Shown here piece after piece: positions 33,030-40,524 of a stretch of 64,000 nucleotides of DNA. The position numbers and the translations under genes are program-made. Every line of letters begins with the position of its first letter. Position 1 is the first letter of the stretch. The stretch comes from Pseudomonadota bacterium (GTDB taxonomy: Bacteria > Bdellovibrionota > Bacteriovoracia > Bacteriovoracales > Bacteriovoracaceae). Location of the stretch: NCBI GenBank assembly GCA_027488375.1, contig JAIYBW010000004.1:434001-498000 (forward strand). The letters are read 5' to 3'. A model generated the notes under the pieces. The model did not search any database. It was not told where the DNA came from and worked only from the letters and a program-made list of their open reading frames with translations.

Positions 33030-33509
33030 ATGAACAAAAGCATTTACGATTTTACAGTTAAAGATATCAATAATCAGGATATATCTTTATCCCAATTTAA
33101 GGGTAAGGTCATGTTAATCGTAAATGTTGCCTCCCAATGTGGCTTCACTCCCCAGTACAAAGGTCTAGAAGAAATTTATGAAAGCTTTAAAGGTGAAGTG
33201 GTTGTTTTAGGCTTTCCCTGCAATCAATTTGGTAAACAAGAGCCTGGTGATGCTGAAGAAATTAAAAATTTCTGCTCACTTAAATACGATGTGAAATTTC
33301 CTCTATTTGCAAAAATCGAGGTCAATGGTTCTAATGCCTCACCACTCTATCAATTTCTAAAAAATGAAAAACCTGGGCTTTTAGGAACAGAAGCCATTAA
33401 ATGGAATTTTACTAAGTTTTTAGTCGATAAGAATGGTGAAATTGTGAAGCGCTATGCACCAAATGACACTCCTGAATCTATTAAAAAAGAATTACCTCAG
33501 TACTTATAG
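33030..33509 (+). CDS. Glutathione peroxidase family (BtuE-like)
   Basis: A 159-residue glutathione-peroxidase-fold protein. The peroxidatic cysteine is C37 in NVASQCGFTPQY; LGFPCNQFGKQEPG holds the resolving-type cysteine and the active-site Gln, and KWNFTKFLVD the Trp/Asn. The Cys in place of selenocysteine and this length fit the thioredoxin-using bacterial type. No signal peptide is present. AAGGAG precedes the ATG. It should reduce hydrogen peroxide or lipid peroxides. Confidence 0.95.
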   Translation: MNKSIYDFTVKDINNQDISLSQFKGKVMLIVNVASQCGFTPQYKGLEEIYESFKGEVVVLGFPCNQFGKQEPGDAEEIKNFCSLKYDVKFPLFAKIEVNGSNASPLYQFLKNEKPGLLGTEAIKWNFTKFLVDKNGEIVKRYAPNDTPESIKKELPQYL

Positions 33510-33606
33510 TTCAAGTCCATAAAAGGAATCTAGTCAACTTTATTGCTGCTTATTTTTTTGCTCCTTCAGAGTACAATTAATTAATTTTTCACTCTAAGGA
33601 GCCCTT

Positions 33607-35754
33607 ATGCTTTATCAAGGTTCAGCCTTTCGCGCTGAAATGCTACCACAAGGAATTATAAAACTTATTTTTGATCTTAAAGATCAATCCGCGAATGTTT
33701 TTAATGCTCTCTCTCTCACAGAACTTGGAGAAGTTCTTGAGGTGATTAAGAGTCAAACTGCTCGAGGCCTTATTTTTATGTCAGGCAAACCAAGTGGATT
33801 TGTTTTTGGCGCTGATGTGACAGAATTTTTAGGTCATTTTAAAAAATCAGAAGGTGAACTCATCACATGGATCTCTTCAATTAATTCAATCTTTTCAGGA
33901 TTTGAAGATCTCCCCTTCCCAAAAGTTGCACTCATTAATGGTTTCGCACTCGGTGGTGGATGTGAAATTGCTCTTACGATGGATTATCGTCTTGCTACAC
34001 CGAAAGCTGCTATTGGACTTCCTGAGACAAAATTAGGCATCATACCAGGATGGGGCGGTACAGTTCGTCTACCGCGATTGATTGGTGCTGACCATGCAAT
34101 TGAATGGATTACAGGAGCAAAACAATATAAGGCCGATGAAGCGCTCAAATTTGGTGCGATAGATGGAATTATTGAAGACGCTAAATTAGAAGAAGCTGGA
34201 CTCAAGTTAATTGAAAAATGCATAAATGGTGAGCTTAATTGGAAAAATCGCTCTCAAGAAAAAAAATCAGGTCTTAAATTAGATAAAATTGAATCTATGA
34301 TGAGTTTTGATGGCTCAAAAGGTTTTGTAGCTGCTATGGCCGGTCCTCATTATCCAGCTCCAGTTAAGGCAGTTGAGGCCATGCAAAAAGCCTCTCGAAT
34401 GGACCGCGAAGGTGCCCTTAAAGTTGAAGCAGAAACTTTTGCTTTCTGTGCAAAAACGAAAACGGCAGAGTGCTTAGTACAAGTCTTTTTAGGAGATCAG
34501 TACCTTAAAAAAGTTTCTAAAAAAGTGACTAAGGATGCCGCGCCAACGAAGATAGGGGCCGTCCTTGGTGCAGGGATTATGGGAGGAGGTATTGCTTACC
34601 AGTCATCCTCAATGGGTGTGCCAGTCTTAATGAAAGATATTAAGCAAGAGCAACTTGAACTTGGAATGAGTGAAGCCACAAAGATCCTTAACAAGGAAAT
34701 TGAAAGAAAAAAAATGACTCCAGATAAAATGGGTAAAATTATTTCTCAAATTACTCCTACACTTTCCTACTCAGACTTTAAAGAAGTCCAATTTGTTGTA
34801 GAGGCAGTGGTTGAGAATGAGAAAGTAAAAAAGATGGTGCTCGCTGATGTTGAGAATATGACAAATGATCAAACTATTCTTGCCTCAAACACATCTACCA
34901 TTTCTATTACTAAACTGGCAGAAGGCTTAAAGAGACCAGAAAAATTTTGTGGCATGCACTTTTTTAATCCAGTTCATCGCATGCCTCTAGTTGAAATTAT
35001 TCGTGGAGCAAAAACATCTGAAGCGACTATTGCTCAGGCCGTAAATTATGCTAACCAGATGGGTAAAACACCAATCGTCGTTAATGATTGCGCCGGCTTC
35101 CTCGTTAATCGCATTCTATTTCCCTACTTCAAAGGCTTCATCCACTTAGTAGAAGACGGTGTTGATTTCCAAAGAATTGATAAAGTCATGGAAAAATTTG
35201 GCTGGCCTATGGGTCCAGCCTACCTTTTAGACGTTGTCGGAATTGATACTGGAGTTCACGCTACCAACATCATGGCCGCAGCTTTTCCAGATCGCATGGG
35301 TTACAGCTCTAAAACGGCACTCGATGTGATGTTTGAAAATAAACGTTTTGGCCAAAAGAATGGTCTTGGCTTTTATGAATACGAAATTGATAAGAAAGGT
35401 AAACCTGTAAAAAAGGTTAATCCTGCTGTTTATGAACTTATTAAACCAGTCCAGGTCAAACAAATTGAAATCACCGACGAGGACATCATTATGAGGATGA
35501 TGCTTCCGATGATTATTGAAGCCTCTCGATGCCTAGAAGATCGTATCGTTGAAACTCCAGTTGAAGTTGATATGGGTCTTCTTCTCGGTCTTGGATTTCC
35601 TCCCTTCAGAGCTGGAGCCTTAAAATATGCCGACTCTGTAAGTTTGAAGAAATTAGAGGACGAGTCAAAAAAATATCACCATATCGGTGGCAAGACATAC
35701 GTCTTCACTTCCTATATGAGTGGTATGGCAGCAGAAAACAAAACATATTATTAA
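33607..35754 (+). CDS. fadB: Fatty acid oxidation complex alpha subunit (FadB/FadJ)
   Basis: A multifunctional beta-oxidation protein of 715 residues. The N-terminal enoyl-CoA hydratase/isomerase domain has the oxyanion block INGFALGGGCEIAL and the catalytic glutamates near GLPETKLGIIPGWGGT. A linker leads to the 3-hydroxyacyl-CoA dehydrogenase domain, with NAD loop IGAVLGAGIMGGGIAYQSS, then ASNTSTISI and the catalytic CGMHFFNPVHRMPLVEI. AAGGAG precedes the ATG. The thiolase gene follows after 12 bases, so together they form the two-subunit complex that shortens acyl-CoA. With scoAB and the fatty acid transporter the window covers fatty acid use well. Confidence 0.94.
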   Translation: MLYQGSAFRAEMLPQGIIKLIFDLKDQSANVFNALSLTELGEVLEVIKSQTARGLIFMSGKPSGFVFGADVTEFLGHFKKSEGELITWISSINSIFSGFEDLPFPKVALINGFALGGGCEIALTMDYRLATPKAAIGLPETKLGIIPGWGGTVRLPRLIGADHAIEWITGAKQYKADEALKFGAIDGIIEDAKLEEAGLKLIEKCINGELNWKNRSQEKKSGLKLDKIESMMSFDGSKGFVAAMAGPHYPAPVKAVEAMQKASRMDREGALKVEAETFAFCAKTKTAECLVQVFLGDQYLKKVSKKVTKDAAPTKIGAVLGAGIMGGGIAYQSSSMGVPVLMKDIKQEQLELGMSEATKILNKEIERKKMTPDKMGKIISQITPTLSYSDFKEVQFVVEAVVENEKVKKMVLADVENMTNDQTILASNTSTISITKLAEGLKRPEKFCGMHFFNPVHRMPLVEIIRGAKTSEATIAQAVNYANQMGKTPIVVNDCAGFLVNRILFPYFKGFIHLVEDGVDFQRIDKVMEKFGWPMGPAYLLDVVGIDTGVHATNIMAAAFPDRMGYSSKTALDVMFENKRFGQKNGLGFYEYEIDKKGKPVKKVNPAVYELIKPVQVKQIEITDEDIIMRMMLPMIIEASRCLEDRIVETPVEVDMGLLLGLGFPPFRAGALKYADSVSLKKLEDESKKYHHIGGKTYVFTSYMSGMAAENKTYY

Positions 35755-35766
35755 GAGGATCATTAT

Positions 35767-36933
35767 ATGAAAAATGTAGTCATCGTTGATGCAGTAAGAA
35801 CTCCAATGGCAAAATCTAAGGCAGGTGCCTACAGAAATATTCGTGCGGAAGAACTTTCTGCTCACCTCATGCGCGAAATTTTAAAACGCAACTCCCAGGT
35901 CAATGCCGCTGAAATTGAAGATATCATCTGGGGTTGTGTTCAACAAACTTTAGAACAATGTTATAATATCGGCCGTAATGCTGCTCTACTCACTGAAATA
36001 CCTAAAACAGTTTCTGCCCAAACCGTAAATCGTCTTTGTGGTTCTTCCATGACAGCGATCCATATGGCCACTCAAGGGATATGGTCAGGCCAGGGTGACT
36101 TTTATCTTTGCGGTGGAGTTGAACACATGGGTCACGTTCCTATGACATATGGAGTGGATTTTAATCCGGCCCTTGCAAAGACAACGTCTAAAGGTGCTGG
36201 TTCAATGGGTCTAACAGCAGAACTCTTGGCCAGAATTCATGGAATCACACGCACGCAACAAGATGAATTTGCGACACGATCACACCAGACTGCCTACGAC
36301 GCAACTTTAAAAGGTCGATTTAAGAATGAAATTATTCCAACTCCAGGCCATGATGAGTTAGGAATTCCTTCAATGATTTCAATCGATGAAGTGGTAAGAC
36401 CTGAAACAAGTGTGGAAACTCTTTCTAAACTCCCTTCTGTTTTTGATCCAAAAAATGGAACTGTGACCGCTGGAAATTCCTCTGCACTTTCTGACGGAGC
36501 TTCATGTGTGATGATTATGAGCGAAGATAAGGCCAAAGCTTTGGGACTTAAACCTCTCGCAAGAATTCTTTCAATGGCCGCAACTGGATGCGAGCCTTCA
36601 ATCATGGGATTTGGACCTGTTGCTTCTTCTCAAAAGGCCCTCCAGAAAGCTGGAATTAAGATGGATCAAATTGATATCGTAGAACTTAATGAAGCTTTTG
36701 CGGCCCAATCTTTGCCAGTTCTAAAAGAGCTTGGTCTTTTTGAGCAGATGAATAAAAAAGTTAATCTCAATGGTGGGGCGATTGCTCTCGGTCACCCACT
36801 TGGTTGTTCAGGGGCGCGAATTACAGGTTCACTGGCCCATCAGTTACGTGATAATAATAAAAAATATGGTCTTGCAACAATGTGTATTGGTCTAGGTCAG
36901 GGTGTTGCCACTGTTATAGAAAATCTAAATTAA
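35767..36933 (+). CDS. fadA: Acetyl-CoA C-acyltransferase (beta-ketothiolase)
   Basis: A thiolase of 388 residues. The acyl-accepting cysteine lies in [14 protein letters not shown] near 90. The active-site [16 protein letters not shown] and the last catalytic cysteine in [12 protein letters not shown] complete the set. The [16 protein letters not shown] segment is that of FadA rather than biosynthetic acetoacetyl-CoA thiolases. AGAGGATC precedes the ATG. It forms the beta subunit with the preceding FadB and ends at the hairpin 36941-36963. Confidence 0.94.
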   Translation: MKNVVIVDAVRTPMAKSKAGAYRNIRAEELSAHLMREILKRNSQVNAAEIEDIIWGCVQQTLEQCYNIGRNAALLTEIPKTVSAQTVNRLCGSSMTAIHMATQGIWSGQGDFYLCGGVEHMGHVPMTYGVDFNPALAKTTSKGAGSMGLTAELLARIHGITRTQQDEFATRSHQTAYDATLKGRFKNEIIPTPGHDELGIPSMISIDEVVRPETSVETLSKLPSVFDPKNGTVTAGNSSALSDGASCVMIMSEDKAKALGLKPLARILSMAATGCEPSIMGFGPVASSQKALQKAGIKMDQIDIVELNEAFAAQSLPVLKELGLFEQMNKKVNLNGGAIALGHPLGCSGARITGSLAHQLRDNNKKYGLATMCIGLGQGVATVIENLN

Positions 36934-36940
36934 CGACTTT

Positions 36941-36963
36941 AAGCAGGGCCCTAGGCCCTGCTT
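36941..36963 (+). terminator. Probable terminator hairpin after fadA
   Basis: AAGCAGGGCC (36941-36950) and GGCCCTGCTT (36954-36963) form a 10-bp stem with a 3-base loop, 8 bases after the fadA stop. Only three T follow, so termination strength is uncertain. It abuts the stop of the convergent lipoprotein gene. Confidence 0.6.
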
Positions 36964-37422
36964 TCATGCTTCACAATGTGTGCGCAATATTAAGCGTTCA
37001 TCACTTAAAATTGATAGTCTTGTTTTGATTCTCTGTTGACCAACTCTTCGCTCATTTCTCCAAGATCCAATGATCTCACCATCAGAACCACTAATCCTTT
37101 TAAAAATAAGATTTGTGCCATCGGGATAAATGATTTTTAAATCTAAACCCTGAAAAGAATGTCGAAAGGCCTCACCTTCATTAATTCTGATTTCACAGGT
37201 TGAGTGTTCACCGACATCAGTTACGGATGAACTTTTCATAAAAATTAATTTATCAGAGGAGGTTTTTATACTGGCATCAAAAACAACATCTAATAAATCT
37301 AATGATCGTATAACTGAAGTATACCCATCAATTTCGACGAGATTAGGATCTGATTTTGAATATTGAGGAGATTTTTCCTGACAACCAATCAAAACTAAAA
37401 AAGATAAAAGTAAGAGTCTCAT
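36964..37422 (-). CDS. Predicted lipoprotein, 152 aa
   Basis: The product begins MRLLLLSFLVLIGC, a signal peptide with a lipobox (LIGC), so it should be lipidated at that cysteine (residue 14) and sit in the outer or inner membrane. The rest is not recognised. It is of beta character (SVTDVGEHSTCEIRINEGEAF, LKIIYPDGTNLIF) with two further cysteines that could form a disulfide. I chose the ATG at 37422 because AGGGGG lies 6 bases upstream; the longer frame adds residues that would bury the signal peptide. Confidence 0.75.
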   Translation of the reverse strand: MRLLLLSFLVLIGCQEKSPQYSKSDPNLVEIDGYTSVIRSLDLLDVVFDASIKTSSDKLIFMKSSSVTDVGEHSTCEIRINEGEAFRHSFQGLDLKIIYPDGTNLIFKRISGSDGEIIGSWRNERRVGQQRIKTRLSILSDERLILRTHCEA

Positions 37423-37521
37423 GATTTTCCCCCTAGGCAAAAAGCCAGTGGAATAAACCAAAATTAATTCCCTAGAGCAAGAGCGTGAGCCTCTTCTTTA
37501 GGTAATCTTATGAAAAGGAAT

Positions 37522-38100
37522 TTAAAGATATTTTTTCCCTAATTCTTCAATCAAATAACCTAGGGCATAAGGGACTGAAGCCTCACGCATTTTTGAATAG
37601 CGATAGGAATGCTCAAATCCTAATTTATGAGTCCATTCATGAAAAATGTTACCAGCAACCTGTGCAGCATTGTAAGCATTAAAATACTTTGTATTCATCC
37701 AGACTTTTAATTCATCAGGATAGGTATAACCAACAGTAGAACGGCGAGAAAAATAAAGCTCTAGTTCAAGATCCATTTCATAATCAATCCCTGGAGAAAG
37801 CTCCTCACTTCCCTCGAGAAGAATTTGATAAATTTCATCATTGGAAAAACCATTATTATTAATAAATCGTCTCTGACCTTTATAAGTGAACTGAATGACT
37901 TTTTCTTTAAATTCGCTACTTCTGACTACCTTCTTGATGATTTCTATCGCCTTCAACACTTTTTCCTCTTGAGTGGCATTAAAATCAACAAATGAAATGT
38001 TGGCATTAAACAAATCAGCCTTTCCTGATGAGACCGTCGAGGAAGAAACTCCAGCGAGTGCACTACTGATAGACAAAATAAGGATTAAACTTTTCATCAT
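37522..38100 (-). CDS. Small secreted zinc protease with a metzincin-type motif
   Basis: The signal peptide is about 1-16 (ending ALAG). The mature protein carries NIFHEWTHKLGFEHSY, that is HExxHxxGxxH with H154, E155, H158, G161 and H164, the three-histidine zinc site of metzincins. A methionine seven residues later (SKMREASVPYALG) could be the Met-turn. At 192 residues it is unusually small and lacks a recognisable propeptide, so it may be a minimal protease domain. AAGGTACGAA precedes the ATG at 38100. An 8-bp palindrome lies 27 bases upstream. The substrate is unknown; it fits the exported peptidases in this window. Confidence 0.72.
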   Translation of the reverse strand: MMKSLILILSISSALAGVSSSTVSSGKADLFNANISFVDFNATQEEKVLKAIEIIKKVVRSSEFKEKVIQFTYKGQRRFINNNGFSNDEIYQILLEGSEELSPGIDYEMDLELELYFSRRSTVGYTYPDELKVWMNTKYFNAYNAAQVAGNIFHEWTHKLGFEHSYRYSKMREASVPYALGYLIEELGKKYL

Positions 38101-38126
38101 TTCGTACCTTCCTTGATACCGGGGTG

Positions 38127-38143
38127 TCATTCATCATGAATGA
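38127..38143. promoter_or_regulatory. TCATTCAT-C-ATGAATGA palindrome, possible operator
   Basis: A perfect 8-bp dyad with a single central base lies 27 bases before the start codon of the secreted protease on the minus strand. That is a typical repressor position, but no repressor family is assigned. Confidence 0.4.
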
Positions 38144-38313
38144 TTTATTCCCTTACATAATGAATGCAAGTCTTAAGACCAGTATCTCCCCTTGCTGTGA
38201 GGCGCATCAAGTCGGCAAAAATGTGTTTGGAAATGAAATTCAATGGGTGCGAAATGCCCAAAGATAAAATTCAATGACACCAATTGAATGTCAAAAAGAA
38301 ACCAATACCAGAG

Positions 38314-39534
38314 CTAAAGACTTCTTCTTGGTTTGATTAAAATATTACCAAGAAAAATTCCAACAACAAGCGCCATCGCGAGAGTAATCATCCCAAACGC
38401 TGTACCTAAACCACCTATAATATCTTTATCGAAGAGGAAGCTAAAAGATCTATAGCCCATAGACCCCGGAACTAACAAGATGATTCCAGGGAATTGAAAA
38501 AGACTTGATGGTCGGTCTTTAAGTCTGGCAAAGATATTACTCATGGCGCCAACAAAAAATCCTCCTAAAAGAATCCCCATTTCAGGGCCAAAAAAATGCG
38601 TCGAAACTTTAGCAGAGGCATAGCCGTAAATACCAGCGGTCATCACCCAAATCCAGTCTGATTTATTAGCTTTGAAAATAACTGTCGACATAAGTGCCGT
38701 CACAGGGAGTGTTAAAAAAATCAACCAATCAGGTATAACTGAAAATGAAAAAGTTAGTGAAGGGAGATGAAAGTAAGATGAAATTTTAGCTCCAATAAAA
38801 ACACCAAAAGTTAGTTTTAAAAGGATCATTATCCCACCCATTAAACGGGAGGTTCCAGAAGTCAAATTCTGAGTCGCAATTTCTGCGATGGCTATAGTAA
38901 TAAATAGACCGGGCATAAAAATAATAAGGCTCGATAAAATAACAACACCAGCATTTAACTGGGGAAAAACTTTTGCCAAAAGATACGCCATGAATGCTGC
39001 CACAATCGCCACAATCGCCTCAAACATTTGAGCAATAAGTCCGATTCCATGTGCTGGTTGCAAAAGAGAGATAAGACCTATAATACTCCCTACAATGATG
39101 GATGCGATGAAATCAATCCAACTTCCTCCAAAAAGCACCATGAAACCAGCTGCCGATAAAATAAAACATAAGACTCGCATAAAAGCGCCATAAGGATCAG
39201 AAGACTTAAGAATATCATCGAGCGCCTGACTCCCCTCTTCGTAAGTTTGCTTACCATGGATAACTGATCTTGCTACGGAATCAACGAGTGAAAGTTTTCC
39301 TAAATTAACTCCCATTGGTACAACTCTTTCAACCTTTGTCACTTCAGATTCTTCATCGCTAAAAGTTGTAAAGATCGCAGTTGGCAATGAGACGATATGC
39401 CCTTTGATTCCCACCAGCTGGCACATGTCCTGCAAAGTTCCCTCAAGGGTATGGGCCGGAGATCCAACAGTATGAAGGGCCCTACCAAATTTAAGGATAA
39501 AGTTAACTCTTCGCTGAAACTGTGATTTTTCCAT
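38314..39534 (-). CDS. Threonine/serine exporter family (ThrE-like)
   Basis: A 406-residue membrane protein. The N-terminal cytosolic segment has the ThrE motif FGRALHTVGSPAHTLEGTLQDMC near 16-38, then VVPMGVNLGKLSLVDSVARSVI. About ten hydrophobic helices follow, in two blocks matching the ThrE (DUF1212) and ThrE_2 (DUF3815) halves fused into one chain. ThrE exports threonine and serine in corynebacteria. Amino-acid export or peptide-breakdown overflow is a reasonable role here. The ribosome-binding site is weak. It is monocistronic or the last gene after the methyltransferase on the same strand. Confidence 0.85.
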   Translation of the reverse strand: MEKSQFQRRVNFILKFGRALHTVGSPAHTLEGTLQDMCQLVGIKGHIVSLPTAIFTTFSDEESEVTKVERVVPMGVNLGKLSLVDSVARSVIHGKQTYEEGSQALDDILKSSDPYGAFMRVLCFILSAAGFMVLFGGSWIDFIASIIVGSIIGLISLLQPAHGIGLIAQMFEAIVAIVAAFMAYLLAKVFPQLNAGVVILSSLIIFMPGLFITIAIAEIATQNLTSGTSRLMGGIMILLKLTFGVFIGAKISSYFHLPSLTFSFSVIPDWLIFLTLPVTALMSTVIFKANKSDWIWVMTAGIYGYASAKVSTHFFGPEMGILLGGFFVGAMSNIFARLKDRPSSLFQFPGIILLVPGSMGYRSFSFLFDKDIIGGLGTAFGMITLAMALVVGIFLGNILIKPRRSL

Positions 39535-39585
39535 TTCGACCCAAAAGTAAAAAGTTAGCTGTGAGTCTTATTATACACTTTAAAT

Positions 39586-40524
39586 TTAAATTAGATCAAT
39601 TTTAGAAAGATCCTCGTATTTAATTCTTTGCCCACTGGATAATTCGATGATGAGATGAGGGTCAATGTAGATTTTTCTAATGAATCCTTGAAAATGCTTT
39701 TGCTGAGACTCTATTTTAACTTCCCCAACCGTCCTCAGCTTAATTAAGTGCTGAATGGAGGAATTTAAGGATGAAAATTCAACCAAAGCTTGGATTTGAT
39801 TTTCATGAATCGTATATGGTGGATTTAAAAGAGTCAGTGAATCTTTCGAATGCCACTCGAGACCAAGACTATCTCCTATCCAAATCGAATGATCGGAATC
39901 TCTAATCATGAAATATTTCTCTTTAAAACTAAAATCAAAATAACTTGATAATTTCAAACCTCCTGAAGCATACACTTTTGCCTTTGAATAATGACGTGGT
40001 GAAACCAGTGGGATCTCAAAGGCTTCAGTCAACCAAGTCTCCTTTTCAAGTCGAGGAATCAAATCGCTATGAGACTCAACGACAACAAGGTTAAACTTAT
40101 GAATCATTTGTGACAGCTCAAAAAGAATTCGGTCTAGGATAGGACCAGTTGGAAAATATAGAAAATACAAGTCTGCAGCAGGGATCTTGGTAATCGCCAA
40201 ATCGTCAAGGATAAATTCACAATTCGGAATTTTGAAATTATTTTTTAACGTAGTGGCCGTCTTAAAACGTACTTCTTCAAATTCAATACCGATCGACTGA
40301 GCAGAGGGATAAAGGCGGGAAAAGATCAGAGGTCCATGACCGTAGGCTGAGCCGAATTCAACATAAGATGTGATATGATTAAAATGACTAAAAATGTTAA
40401 AGTAGTCAGAAACATCCGTGAGCAAGGCCTCTTGCTCGAGACCAAAGTAACTTCCAGGTCGAGAACTTACACTCTTTTCGAGGTGATCAAAATTAATTTT
40501 TAATTCCTCAAGGAAGTCCTTCAA
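39586..40524 (-). CDS. SAM-dependent methyltransferase, target unknown
   Basis: A 312-residue protein whose N-terminal half looks like a class I methyltransferase: SYVEFGSAYGHGPLIFSRLYP (motif I with acidic E then GSxxGHG), SIGIEFEEVRFK (motif II) and FILDDLAIT...DLYFLYFP. Position and pattern recall proteins that modify cell components rather than small molecules. The C-terminal 120 residues are unfamiliar and beta-rich. The start codon is TTG, overlapping the stop of the 941-residue gene (TTGA), with GGTGG upstream, so the two are translated together. Confidence 0.65.
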   Translation of the reverse strand: MKDFLEELKINFDHLEKSVSSRPGSYFGLEQEALLTDVSDYFNIFSHFNHITSYVEFGSAYGHGPLIFSRLYPSAQSIGIEFEEVRFKTATTLKNNFKIPNCEFILDDLAITKIPAADLYFLYFPTGPILDRILFELSQMIHKFNLVVVESHSDLIPRLEKETWLTEAFEIPLVSPRHYSKAKVYASGGLKLSSYFDFSFKEKYFMIRDSDHSIWIGDSLGLEWHSKDSLTLLNPPYTIHENQIQALVEFSSLNSSIQHLIKLRTVGEVKIESQQKHFQGFIRKIYIDPHLIIELSSGQRIKYEDLSKIDLI

